A stretch of DNA of 64,000 nucleotides from Acestrorhynchus altus. Its lineage: Eukaryota; Chordata; Actinopteri; Characiformes; Acestrorhynchidae. The notes below the pieces were generated by a model. The model saw only the letters and a program-made list of their open reading frames with translations. It had not been told where the DNA came from and did not search any database. The position numbers and the translations under genes are program-made. Position 1 is the first letter of the stretch. Every line of letters starts with the position of its first letter. Of the stretch, positions 39,158-50,443 are shown piece by piece. The DNA lies in contig CM067505.1 in the NCBI GenBank assembly GCA_034509495.1, forward strand, positions 13,580,921 to 13,644,920, given 5' to 3'.

Positions 39158-40780
39158 TCCTTCCTGCTTCCTGCCCCACTAGGGGGACCCACTCCTCAGT
39201 TTAAATACCTCTGCCACATGACCATGTAACACCATGACTGATGGAGTTACAAACACCCTTCCAGTTACAACAGTTCTCCTGGATGAGCTATCCTAGTTTC
39301 ATACAAAATGATCCAAGTGATAAATGAAGGTGATCTCTGTGTTAATTATGCACAGTATATAAATGATGTATTCATTTCTCATTACTGCTTATGGTTGGTG
39401 GAATTTGCAGATGTAGACCATATTATTTTGACACTTTATCACTGTACTTATAGTAATAGTTTACATACCCCTGTGTGAATGATGAAGGTGTGCTATTGGA
39501 ACATTTATGTGCTATCAGTGAGTTCCATAACAAATGCCCTGACAGCCAGTTTATTGAACCCATAAATTTAAATAATGCAAAGTCAGTGCTCCTTATTTAA
39601 ATTTAAACAGAATGTGGACTTTGCATCTCTAAGGAAGGATGTGCAGGATAGGTAGTTTACCTCAATATCTTTAAAGTTTACAGGCCTCGATACTGTTGAA
39701 TGGTGAAAACCAAGCCACCAGGAGCTATTGGGGCCCTACAGGACTGTTTGGCATACTTTCTGCGGCAAGCAGAGGGAGGCTGACTTCATCTAGAGTAGTG
39801 TATGGCATCAGTGACTGGCTACACCTGTAAGTACAATGATGATGTAACATTGATGATGTTTTGTTTGCTCTAATTCTAATTTATTCCATAGCTCCCTCAT
39901 AACCCTGTCCCTTCATCTTTAGATGTCCTTCTTACATGGGCTGTAGAAGGCATTTTGAGCACCTGAATCACTGTATAGTCTGAAAATTGCAACATCTCTG
40001 ACAAACATCCTACAGCAGAAAGTAATAACAGCTGAGGACAACTGAGGTCTGTCTCCCCTTCAAACTGCATTTGTAAAACTGCATCTAGGGCAGCACTACC
40101 ATGAATCAGATTTCTCAACTCTTAGAAACTGTCCCCCACATTTTCACACATACCTCAATTGATGCACCCCCACTCTGTCCTTTCACATACATTGTCAGAT
40201 CTTGTTTGCTGCTATATTTAATAGAAGTATGCTACTGTATTTTTCTGTCTCAGTAACTGATATTTTCTAGTAGACTTCTATCACTGTGCATTCTACTGAA
40301 TACTCTTATCCAGTAACATGTACTGTGATGGTGGTGCTTGGCCCTGTCTGCCTATTTTGCTTCCTCAGTTGTATTTTATCGCATTTATTGTGCTTTTTCA
40401 AATTTTGCTCTGTTTACAGTCTATTTAATACAATCTTGTGTAATGCAGTGTTCTTTTAATGTTTAATGTTGCACATTGCTTTACTTTATTGGTGGATGAC
40501 CACTGTGTTAAATGGTTGACCACTGAAGTTGTACATCATCCTAAAGTCAGTATTATGCCCATATCATTCCATGATGGTGCCCAGTCGTTCCAAGACGGCA
40601 CTGAGCATGGCTGCCGTTTTGCAAGCTCCCTGTAGTTTTTATAGATTTTCGATAACTGTGTGTCTGTTAGTCACTTTCATTGCACAGAAAATTGTCAGCA
40701 CACTCATCTATGACTGACAAATACTTCAGATTAATGATCACTATTTGAGTTTTATGGTGCAGATACTTTGTTTGTAAACA
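39158..40780. other. intergenic, probably decayed retroelement sequence
   Basis: No clear gene. The part after about 40320 has the feel of a non-LTR 5' region leading into the endonuclease remnant that follows. This is an impression, not a match. Confidence 0.3.
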
Positions 40781-41060
40781 CAGAAGGAGCCCCATTTATC
40801 TGGGCTGCCTGCTCACCTGCTGGAGATGCCAGTAAAGAGGCAGGTACTGTCAACACATAACGTGTACTACAGGGAAAGCACAAATGATGGATCATTGCTA
40901 TACAACCTTGCGGGAAGCATACAAAGCCCTATCTCTACCTCTGTTCAGCAAATCAGATCACTCATCCATCCTGCTCCTGCTCACCCATAGGTTGAAACTC
41001 AAATGGGAGCTGCTATCCATCAAAGAGGTTAACTATATCATGCAAACATAAAGTTAATTG
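40780..41060 (+). pseudogene. I/Nimb-like LINE endonuclease-to-linker remnant
   Basis: A broken frame reads AYKALSLPLFSKSDHSSILLL at about 40916-40980. SDH-S-I is the C-terminal Asp-His motif of APE-type LINE endonucleases. Upstream and downstream are decayed. Confidence 0.5.
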
Positions 41061-41079
41061 GAGGAATGACACATCAGTT

Positions 41080-41919
41080 CAACTACAGAAGAAAGAATGT
41101 TGGAGGGTTGACCGCAGATGGTTTATAACCAAGCTTCATATTCACCAACAAATCTTTAAAGATGCATGAAAATAATACAATAATATGCAAAGCAAGACAG
41201 TTCTTCTTCACCAATATCAACAATAACATTAACAATAGCACACTACTCTTCACCATAGTTGACAAGGTAACAAAGTCACTTCCTATCATGGCCCCTGAAT
41301 TAATTTCATTTGAGAGATGTAATGAGTTTGCTGGCTTTTGTAACTCTAAAATTAAAAAATATCAGAGAAGCCATTAATATATCTTTATCTAACAATGAGA
41401 CTGTGTCCTGTCCATCACCACACAATACCATGGCTAAAATGTCTTACACATTATGTGCTATTAATGAAGAAATGTTAATCAATGCAGTCATCTGAAATCA
41501 TCCAACTGTAGTCTTGACACAAGTTTTTCCAAGAATGTCTTTCACTCTCTATCAGTAGACACATGGTACTTCAGATAGTAAATACTTCTCTGATGTTGGG
41601 AGTTTTCCCAAACACATTGAAACCTTCAGTTGTTAAACCTCTCTTGATAAAGAAAAATCTAGATAAAAACCTTTTAAATAACTACAGACCAGTTTCAAAT
41701 CTAACTTTCACTGGAAAAATCATAGTTCTTTTGCTGTATTTCTGCCCATAAACATTCCGACCTAATCATGGCACTGAGACAGCTCTAATCAAGTTATCAA
41801 TGACATTCGTTTAAATACATACTCTGGAAAACTGTCTGTTCTACTAGTGCTAGATCTCAGTGCTGTGTTTGATACTGTTGACCACATAATTCTCATAGAC
41901 AGACTTAAGAACTGGGTTG
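41080..41919 (+). pseudogene. L2/Rex1-like LINE, 5' part, interrupted by the gypsy element
   Basis: Frames read KARQFFFTNINN (41180-41220), a LISFERCNEFAGFCNSKI block (41300-41350), LKPSVVKPLLIKK-LNNYRPVSNL (41620-41700), FRPNHGTETALI (41760-41790) and LDLSAVFDTVDH-like reverse transcriptase sequence up to 41919. Many stops. Sequence resumes in register after the gypsy insertion at 46633. Confidence 0.7.
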
Positions 41920-42208
41920 TGTTGCCATTGACCCAGGCATTGCCCCTCCACGCCTCAGGAGGTCGCTGTCTCCCCACTATTAGTCATTTCCTGTCTGCCC
42001 TGTATAAATAGAGGCCTCACCTGGACTCAGGTGTGATGTCTTGTCTTGGTTTATCTTGCAACTTGAAGCGCTCTTGTGTCTGTCTGCTCACTTGGTATTT
42101 TGATCTTGGCTTTGTATTTTTGACCCTGATTGTTTGGATATCCCTTGCTTGCCTTTGTTTGTCAGCTAATAAACCTGCTTTTGGATCCTTACATGGTCTT
42201 GTGTGACA
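41920..42208 (+). repeat. 5' LTR of the gypsy element
   Basis: 289 bp. TATA box at 42003-42010 and a predicted transcript start about 30 nt on, near 42033. AATAAA at about 42168. Differs from the 3' LTR at 7 positions, all transitions. Confidence 0.95.
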
Positions 42209-42219
42209 TAAGATGTCGC
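42209..42219 (+). promoter_or_regulatory. candidate self-priming primer binding site
   Basis: TAAGATGTCGC directly after the 5' LTR is complementary, with two G-U pairs, to GCGACGTCTTG at the predicted RNA start in the 3' LTR copy (46456-46466). No match to a tRNA 3' end ending in TGG was seen. This is the arrangement known for Tf1, which primes from its own RNA 5' end. Confidence 0.6.
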
Positions 42220-43100
42220 CTACCATGGATCCAGCAGGCTTACAGCAACGTATAGCTGCCCAGGGGCAGAAGCTGGAGGAGGTATTGCAGCTGGTCCAGG
42301 GGTTAGTGCAACGTCCAACCCCTCCTGCTGAACCTGCTGTTGGTGAACAGGAACAGGCCGCCGAAAGGGACCAGTCAACTAATCCTCCGTCCGCTCACGT
42401 TTATATCGCCGTTCCTCAACGCTATGACGGCTCTCCTGAGACATGTAAGAGTTTTTTAAATGCAATGCATACTCTACATCAATCACAACGCTGCTCAGTT
42501 TTGTGGCCCAACGGAAAAAATACATTTTGTGATCTCTCTGCTAACGGGGAAAGTGAGGGAATGGGCTACAGCCCTATGGTCCACCAACAGCGATATTATG
42601 CAGTCTGAGACCTTGTTTTTGTCCCAGTTTAAAGCAGTGTTTGACCACCCAGCTGCCGGTAAAGAAGTGGGTTCACAAATTTGTGAACTGAAACAGGGCA
42701 CCCGTTCTGCGGCAAGTTACGCTCTCGACTTCCGCACTCTCGCTGCAGGCAGCGGTTGGAGCGATCCCGCACTGAGGACTATGTTTCAGAGGGGTTTACG
42801 AGATGATCTACAGGCCGAACTGGTTTTCAGAGGACAGGCACTGACTCTCGATCAGCTCATTGATGCCGCTATTTCGTTGGACAACCTTCTGAACAGCAAG
42901 AGGCGGATCACTAGGGACTTCAGACCGCTCTCTGCCAGTCCTAACTCCGCCCCCCCCTTAGTGAACCTGAGCCCATGCAACTGGGAAGGACCCACCTCAC
43001 CCCGGAGGAAAAGCAGAGAAGACGCAGAGAGGGACTGTGTCTATACTGTGGCCGGGCAGGTCACGTGCTCCTCCTGTCCAGCCTGCCCCAGTGTCGTTGG
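42213..43100 (+). pseudogene. gypsy gag remnant with zinc knuckle, frameshifted
   Basis: ATG at 42213 (or 42225) starts a Gag-like frame with a coiled-coil-like N-terminus and the sushi-type capsid region that ends with LDQLIDAAISLDNLL (about 42848-42892). Frame changes at about 42455-42465 and around the C8 run near 42951-42958. A CLYCGRAGH zinc-knuckle start lies at about 43040-43065, and the frame is disturbed again after it. Nonfunctional. Confidence 0.8.
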
Positions 43101-43109
43101 GGCGGCCAA

Positions 43110-43347
43110 GGTGAGTACCTCTCTCTTGGTGGATATTCAGAAACGGATGAAAATTCCTGTTCAGGTTGCCCTGCACTCAAATAAGTTCTCTGTTTTAGCC
43201 CTTGTAGATTCGGGAGCTGCAGGGAATTTTATGGATGTCGGATTGGCAAATCAGATGCAAATCCCTCTACAACCCCTAGTACCTCAACTCAAGATTAAGA
43301 CTCTGGATGGACGCCCTTTGGGCACAGGAACAGTGTCCAGACTATAG
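43110..43347 (+). pseudogene. gypsy aspartic protease remnant
   Basis: LALVDSGAAGNFMD (about 43195-43236) is the retropepsin-type active-site motif with Asp in DSG. The frame ends at a TAG at 43345-43347. Confidence 0.8.
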
Positions 43348-43422
43348 AAGTGTCACTACAGGTGGGCCTGTTCCACCAGGAGTACCTGAACTTATTCATT
43401 ACTGAGTCACCTGATCATCCCA

Positions 43423-44523
43423 TTGTTTGGTTATAGTTGGTTAGCTCTACATGATCCTCTTATCTCCTGGAAGAGGGGAGAGGTTCTCAAATGGAGTGAC
43501 GATTGTCAGAGACGTTGCATGGCCTTGCCCTGTCTAGCCACGACTGTTGAGAGCCCTAATGTGGAGACTACCGTCTCCATCCCCGATTGCTATAGCGATC
43601 TTAGTGAGGTGTTTAGCAGAGAACGTGCCACACGTTTGCCCCCCCACAGACCCTGGGACTGCTCCATAGACCTTCTCCCCAACACCACACCTCCTCGGAG
43701 TCGAGTGTACCCCCTATCCGAACCAGAGACCCAGGCCTTAGAAAATTATATAGATGAAGCCTTAGCTATGGGTCATATACGTCCCTCAACCTCTCCTTGT
43801 GCGGCGGGCTTCTTTTTTGTAGAGAAGGATGGTGGTCTTCGCCCGTGCATAGATTACTGGGGTCTAAACTCCATCTCTGTTAAGAATCCCTATCCCCTAC
43901 CCCTAGTTTCATCGGCACTCGAAAAGCTACGCCATGCACATTGGTTCACCAAGCTTGACCTCAGAAGCGCTTATCTGATAAGAATCAAGGGAGGTGACGA
44001 ATGGAAGACGGCATTTGTGACCACTAGAGGGCACTATGAGTACTTGGTTATTCCGTACGGACTTGCCTGCTCACCCTCCGTCTTCCAGGCCTTTGTGAAT
44101 TAGGTGTTTCGCGATATGATTGATAAATGGGTCATAGTGTTTATGGATGATATCCTCATCTACTCCCCCTCCTTTGAGAAACATGTCTGCCAGGTCCGGG
44201 CTGTGCTTAAAGGCCTCCTTGATAATCAGCTATATGTCAAGGCTGAGAAATGTATGTTTCATGTCCAAGAATTGACCTTTCTAGGTTACACGATACATCC
44301 AGGAGGAGTCAGCATGAGTAGCGACAAGGTCAATGCTGTAGTTAACTGGCCCCGACCCAAAACCATCAAGGACCTGCAAAGTTTCTTGGGGTTTGCCAAC
44401 TTCTACCGACGCTTTATTAGAGGCTTTAGTTCCGTAGCCGCTCCTCTCACTTCTCTGCTCAAGGGAGGTAGCAAAGTTTTGAACTGGTCTACTGTGGCGG
44501 AGAGAGAGCCTTTAAAGTGTTAA
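43423..44523 (+). pseudogene. gypsy reverse transcriptase remnant
   Basis: Gypsy-type blocks in order: KDGGLRPCIDYWGLN (usual R replaced by W), WFTKLDLRSAY, the FMDDILIYS catalytic box (about 44143-44170) and FLGFANFYRRFI. An in-frame TAG at 44101-44103 interrupts it just before the catalytic box; a frameshift near 44500 follows. Confidence 0.9.
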
Positions 44524-44960
44524 AGGACAAGTTTACCACTGCTCCCATTCTCCAACACCCCAACCCTGACTTGCCCTTTGAAGTTGAGGTGGATGCCTCC
44601 GACACGGGAGTTGGAGCAGTATTGTCCCAAAGATCAGGAACTCCCCCCAAGTTAAGACTATGTGCGTATTTTTCACACAAACTGAGCCTGGCGGAGAGAA
44701 ACTACGACGTTGGAAACCAAGAGCTCCTAGCCATGAAATATGCCTTGGAGGAGTGGAGACACTGGTTGGAGGGTGCCAAACATCCTTTTTTGATTTTTAC
44801 CGATCACCGCAATCTAGAGTATGTGAGGACGGCTAAAAGACTCAGCCCCAGACAGGCTCGGTGGTTGCTGTTTTTTTAATAGGTTCAATTTTTTTGTCAC
44901 ATACCGTCCAGGTTCCAAGAACAGCAAGGCAGATGCACTAGAATACACTCCAATTCACAA
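44517..44960 (+). pseudogene. gypsy RNase H remnant
   Basis: VDASDTGVGAVLSQ, the NYDVGNQELLAMKYALEEWRH block and FTDHRNLEY carry the RNase H Asp-Glu-Asp residues. The frame breaks near a T7 run at about 44871. Confidence 0.85.
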
Positions 44961-45005
44961 GATACGTGTCACTACGACTCTGAACCCATTCTCTCCCCTT
45001 CTTGT

Positions 45006-45891
45006 GTGATAGCACCGGTGGTGTGGGAGGTCCACAGTGAGATCCTGGTAGAGCAGGCCCGTGACCCGACCCCCAGAGAGTGTCCTGTGGGTAAGATTTA
45101 TGTACCAGCCACTATGCGTAGCCGTATACTTCACATGGTACATTCCACTCCCAGTACAGGACATCCCGGCATCCAACGCACAGCAGAACTAGTGCACCGC
45201 AAGTATTGGTGGTCCGATTCCTTGAAGGATGTTGTTCAGTTCGTAAGAGGTTGTGAGGTTTGTGCTCAGTGCAAGTCACCCAGATCACCCCCCTCCGGTC
45301 TATTGGTTCCCCTAGAAATCCCCAGGCGTCCGTGGTCACACCTAGGTGTTGACTTCATTTCTGATTTACCACCCTCTAATGGCCACAATCCTAGTTATCA
45401 TTGACAGGTTCTCTAAGTCGTGCAGGTTAGCACCCCTTCGCAAACTACCCACGGCCTGGGAGATGGCTCTGACCCTATTCGAGAACGTATTTCGCTTTTA
45501 CGGATTGCCCAAAGACATAGTATCTGACAGAGGCTCACAGTTCACCTCGCAGGTCTGGAGAGCTTTCTGCAAGGTCCTCAACATTCATGTAAGTCTCACC
45601 TCTGGGTATCACCCTAGTTCCAATGGCCAGGTAGAAAGACTGAACCAAGAAATCGGATGCTTTTTACGCTCTTACTGCCACCGCAACCAGCACGACTGGA
45701 GCTCCTATGTTCCCTGGGCAGAGTATGCTCAAAACTCACTGATCAGTTCTTCCACTGGTCTCACTCCCTTCCAATGTGTTTTAGGGTTCCAACCCCCTTT
45801 TTTGCCCATAGACGCTGAGCCCAGCCATGTCCCTGCAGTCGACGACTGGAAGAACAGGAGCCAACAAACCTGGGAGGAGGCCCATGTCTGA
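45006..45891 (+). pseudogene. gypsy integrase remnant
   Basis: Zinc-binding region (HPGIQRTAELV then C-V-C at about 45258-45275), then the catalytic core with VDFISD, SDRGSQFTS and NGQVERLNQE supplying the D, D, E residues. Frame shift at about 45380-45400; TGA at 45889-45891. Confidence 0.88.
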
Positions 45892-46104
45892 TTACAGCGA
45901 GCGGTTCGCAGAATGAAAGTACAAGCGGATCGGAGGAGAAGGGAGGCTCCACACTCCACTCAGACCGCCTGGAACTACCTGCACAATATCGTATTGCCCC
46001 CACGTTCCATGTCTCCCTACTTAAGCCTCTCTCCTCTCCCTCTCAGAACCCTCGGTCACTAACAGAACCTCCCCCGCCACTGGACATTGATGGGGCCCCA
46101 GCCT

Positions 46105-46300
46105 ACAGTGTCCAAGCCTTGCTAGACTCCAAGCGTCGAGGACGTCAGATGCTCTACTTGGTGGATTGGGAGGGTTACGGGCCTGAGGAAAGATCATGGG
46201 TCCCTGCCTCTGATATCCTCGATCCTTCTTTGAGCCTTGATTTCCATCGTAGGCATCCTGATCGGCCCGCTCCTCGTCCCCGGGGACGTCCTCGGCGCAG
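46105..46300 (+). pseudogene. chromodomain at the integrase C-terminus
   Basis: LVDWEGYGPEERSWVPASDI (about 46157-46216) is the chromodomain core with its aromatic residues. Sequence between 45930 and 46020 is shortened compared with complete relatives. In chromoviruses this domain is thought to steer integration to particular chromatin. Confidence 0.85.
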
Positions 46301-46342
46301 AGTTTTTGGGTCGGCTGGGGCCGACCGTCAAGGGGGAGGTGA

Positions 46343-46631
46343 TGTTGCCATTGACCCAGGCATTGCCCCTCCACGCCTCAGGAGGTCGCTGTCTCCCCAC
46401 TATTAGTCATTTCCTGTCTGCCCTGTATAAATAGAGGCCTCACCTGGACTCAGGTGCGACGTCTTGTCTTGGTTTACCTTGCAACTCGAAGCGCTCTTGT
46501 ATCTGTCTGCTCACTTGGTATTTTGATCTTGGCTTTGTATTTTCGACCCTGATTGTTTGGATATCCCTTGCTTGCCTTTGTTTGTCGGCTAATAAACCTG
46601 CTTTTGGATCCTTACATGGTCTTGTGTGACA
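46343..46631 (+). repeat. 3' LTR of the gypsy element
   Basis: 289 bp; TATA box at 46426-46433, predicted RNA start at 46456. Retains five CpG sites that are TpG or CpA in the 5' LTR. Confidence 0.95.
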
Positions 46632-46632
46632 T

Positions 46633-47070
46633 GTTGGACTTGAAATAGAAAATAATGTCTCTGAATCTGTTCCAATAACCTGTGTTTTCCCCCAGGGCTC
46701 AATTCGTGGGCCACACTTATTCAGTCTATATATACTTCCTCTTGGTGAAATGCTACAGGACTACGGAATGTCCTACCATACCTATTAACACTTTTAAATC
46801 CAGGCTGAAAATGTTCCTATTTCATCAGGCTTTCAACTCAATTTAAACAGTGTTAACTCTAGCCTGTGATAGCATTTCTCTCATTTTTATTTCTTTTAAA
46901 TATAGTCTATATTTAAAACTGCTTTTTAATGACTCATGTTATTGCATTTTAATTATTTATTATTTTTAAATGCTTTTTGCTTTTATTGATTTATTGTCTT
47001 GTCTCTGTTTATGTGAAGAACCTTGCCACTGTGTACGAAAGGTGCTATACAAATAAACTTGTTTTGCCTT
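46633..47070 (+). pseudogene. L2/Rex1-like LINE, 3' part after the gypsy insertion
   Basis: Continues the interrupted reverse transcriptase (FPQGSIRGPHLFSLYILPLGEML, split here as the PQG block at about 46692-46755), then jumps to a 3' UTR ending AAGGTGCTATACAAATAAACTTG (47040-47062), the usual 3' end of such LINEs. Confidence 0.75.
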
Positions 47071-47429
47071 CACCGCAGGTCACGCCAGTCAGACTCTGTG
47101 CTCCAGGACTAATTTGATCACATAGACAGGGAGATGTTCTGTGATTCATCAAACAGCATTTAAAATGCTGATTCAATCATAGGACACACCAGAAAGTGCA
47201 TAGAGGATGTTGTGCACACAAAGACAGTTTGTGTTTACCCCAGTCAGAAGCCAGGGCTCAGTTGTTAAGTTTGCACAGCTCTGAATGCACATACTGCTAC
47301 GTTTAAGTCTTAGAACACAGAGGAGTATAAAGAAACCTGTTATGCTCTCTGTAAGGCCATAAAAGCAACAAAACGTGAGCAGCACAGTTTATCACCAGTG
47401 TCAGAAGCATGCAGTAGGGGTTAAACATA

Positions 47430-48910
47430 ATCACAGATTTTAAGGTCTCTCACTCCCACCAGATGAGCTAAACTCCTTCTATGCTTGTTTTGAAGCAAAT
47501 CACAGTGAGCCCATGGATGGAACCATGTCCATCATTAAGTCCAGCCCACCCTCCGTGTCTGTAGCTGACATGCGCAGGTCCCTCAAGGTCCTTCAACACC
47601 CGCAAAGCTCTCAGCCCAGATGGCATTCTGGGGCATGTGCTTAAAGCACGTGCAGATAAGTTAGCAGGAGTCTATGCAGATGTTTTTAACACCACTCTCT
47701 CCCTCTCAGTTGTGCCAGCATGCTTCAAACTGGCCACCATCGTCACTGTTCAGAAATCAGCCAACATCACTTGCATAAATGATTGGTGCCCAGCTGCTCT
47801 GACATCTGTCATAAGCAAGTGTTTTGAGAGAGTGATCAGAGACTTCATCTACTTCTCACTGCCTGCCTTCCTGGAACCAGTACAATTTGCATACAGGGAG
47901 AACAGATCCACTGATAATGGAAATGCTCTCACTCTGCACACTACCCTCTTCCACCTAGACAAGAAGAACACGTATGTCAGAATACTGTTTGTGGACGACA
48001 GTTCAGAATTCAACACCATCCTTTCCCCTATGCTCGACAAGAAGCTCTGGGATCTTGGTCTGAACAGCTCTCTATGCAGCTGGATCCTAAACTTCCTAAC
48101 GAGCCATCAACAGGTGGTGAGGATGGGCAGACACACATCCTCCTCACTGACCATCAACTCCAGAGCTCTTCAGGGCTGTGTGTTCAGCCCACTCCAGAAC
48201 AACTTGTACACTCACAACAACACAACCATACACAGGTCCAAAGTTGTTAAATTTGCTGATGACCCAACAATCATAGGCCTGATCTCCAATGACAATGAGG
48301 CAGCCTACAGAGAGGTCAGCCTCCTGACACTCTTGTGCCAGGAAAACAACCTCTCTCTAATTGTCAGCAAGACTGATATTTGATTTCAGGAAGCCGGAGA
48401 GATGGGACCACTGTGGAGAGGATCAGCACCAACAGGTTCCTTGGTGTTGACATCTCTGAGGAGCTTACGCGGTCAGAACACACCACACGGGTGGTAAAAA
48501 CACAACAGTATCTATCCTAATTCAGGAGGCTGAAGCGACCAAGACCCTCCCACTCGACCCACTAAAGACTGTCTCCCACTGCCTTCTCACACTACAGGTA
48601 CATTTAATCATATACCCACTGCACATGTAAATATAATGCAAACAACCTCTTTATAGTTTCTATATATAGTGTACTTCAACAGTGAAATCATGTATTTTTA
48701 GTGTAAGTTAATGTGTGAATACTCATTACTATTTATACTGCATATAGGTATATTCTTCATCTTTATTTTTTTTTTTTATTTTCTTCTCCTGTGTTTTTTA
48801 TGCATCTGTTTTACTACTGTGAGGGACTTGCACCTTCGTTTTTTACCCACCCTTTCACCTGTCTAATGTGATGTGACAATAAACTTGACTTGATTTTAAT
48901 TTGATTTGAC
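47430..48910 (+). mobile_element. I/Nimb-like non-LTR retrotransposon, 5'-truncated and decayed
   Basis: Starts with DELNSFYACFEA-type sequence near 47461, then an open frame 47637-48383 (248 codons) with CFERVIRDFI, EFNTILSPMLDKKLWDLGL, ALQGCVFSPL and FADDPTIIGLI, the last being the catalytic FADD box (about 48253). Several conserved positions are altered. The 3' UTR ends GTGACAATAAACTTGACTTGATTT at about 48872-48895. Confidence 0.8.
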
Positions 48911-49525
48911 ATGGCACTCTGGGTCTGGGTCTCTGGGGTAAATAAGTATGGACCCAATATGTCTTGTACTGTGTACTTCCTGTATAACACTGGATCCTGT
49001 GAATTACAAAGTCATTGTCATAGTGCTACATGCAAGCGAATGCTGCACATCAATTATATGTCTGTAAACTACACTAAAGTAAGGAGGGCTATGGAAGTTT
49101 TATCACTTTGTTGTATGTCATCCTTCTTCAAGGAAAAATATTTTCAATCTGCACATCTCAAGCACTGCAGCTTGAATTCTGCAGGTCAAATTGTAGGTCA
49201 TGCCAAAGCTATGATCAGACGGTAAAGCTCCATCATGTTTCAGTACCTACTAGAGAATTGTCCTTGATGTTCTAATAGCATGACCAGATTTACCACACTG
49301 GTTGACCAGTTTGCAACCGTTTTTTTTCCTTGAGACAATTTTGAACCCAGAATTCCAAGTACAGGCATAACTTTATGTGATCAAGGCAAGTTAGTTCTTG
49401 AAGAAATAGTTTATACTTTATTGGGTCAGTTAAAATTTTGAAAACAAAAGGTGCAAAAAAAAAGGTTACTCAATTTTAATCACTCAGTCCATTGTTACGT
49501 GAAAAACAAAGTGAAGAACTACTTA
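48911..49525. other. downstream of the lectin gene, nothing recognised
   Basis: AT-rich. A 104-codon frame at 48911-49225 has no recognisable domain and starts within LINE-tail sequence. Confidence 0.35.
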
Positions 49526-49708
49526 CAGTGGAGAAAAAAAGTACAGTCAACCAATGGTTGTGCAAGTTATCCTGCGTAGAAAGATGAGAGAGGTCTGTAT
49601 GGTAGGTACACTTCAACTTTGAGAGTCAAAATGAGAAAAATAAATCCAGGGAATCACATTGTAGGATTTTTAAATAATTTATTTGTAAATTATGGTGGAA
49701 AATAAGTA

Positions 49709-50190
49709 CATTTACATTTACATTTACATTTATGGCATTTAGCAGACCCCCTTATCCAGAGCAACTTACAAAAGTGCTTTGCTGTTCACTTAGAATATCC
49801 TTAGCTAGTAGACAAGGCTGGAATCTAGAGATTCCTCACGCTTAGATCCTGTTGAAACAAATGTCTTTATGGAGTTAAATACTCCGTAAGTAAAGTCACT
49901 CCTGAAGACAGGACTCAGCTGTTCGGACTCCTAGGGGAAGTTCGTTCCACCATTTTGGTGCCAGAACAGAAAAGAGTCTGGATGCATGTTTTCCTTGCAT
50001 TCTGAGGGATGGTGGATCAAGCCGAGCTGTACTTGAAGCTCGAAGGGCTCTTGGTACAGCTTGAGTTTTGACCATTGCCATCATGTATAGAGGGGGCTGG
50101 TCGATTTTTGGCTTTGTAGGTCAGCATCAAGATTTTTAATCTGATGCGGGCAGCTACTGGGAGCCAATGAAGGGAATGCAGCAGAGGAGT
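49709..50190. repeat. non-autonomous interspersed repeat inside Tc1 copy B
   Basis: Begins with four TTTACA units and ATTTATGGCATTTAGCAGAC, continues through CTGATGCGGGCAGCTACTGGGAGCCAATG. This looks like a common fish dispersed repeat. Its class is not clear to me. Confidence 0.6.
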
Positions 50191-50194
50191 TATG

Positions 50195-50443
50195 TAAAAA
50201 ACATTTCAAGGTCATGGAGTGGCCTAGCCAGTCTCCAGACCTCAGCCCCATTGAAAATTTATGGAGGGATTTCAAAGTCTGTGTTGCCCAGTGACAGCCC
50301 CAAAAAAACATTGCTCTAAAGGAGATCTGCATGGAGGAATGGTCCAAAATACCAGCTACAGTGTGTACAAACCTGGTGAAGGCTTGCAGGAAACCTTTGA
50401 CCTCTGTCATTGCCAACAAAGATTATGTTACAAAGTACTGAGT
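50195..50443 (+). pseudogene. Tc1 copy B transposase, C-terminal remnant
   Basis: Reads HFKVMEWPSQSPDLSPIENLW (the Glu of the DDE triad is in PIEN) to a stop at about 50441. One in-frame stop near 50296 and loss of the first three quarters make it dead. Confidence 0.85.

Larger units (their letters stand above)
41920..46632 (+). mobile_element. Ty3/gypsy LTR retrotransposon, chromodomain (sushi/Tf1-like) type, defective
   Basis: Two 289-bp LTRs (41920-42208 and 46343-46631, TGT...ACA) flank gag, protease, reverse transcriptase, RNase H, integrase and a C-terminal chromodomain in gypsy order. Direct repeats GTTG border it at 41916-41919 and 46633-46636. A purine-rich tract CAAGGGGGAGG lies just before the 3' LTR. 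Several frameshifts and at least two internal stops disable the coding region. It sits inside an L2-like LINE whose sequence continues on both sides. Confidence 0.93.

Noticed and set aside
46021..46400. Antisense frames opposite the gypsy integrase C-terminus
   Set aside because: Proline/arginine-rich complement of the chromodomain region and LTR; no motif.
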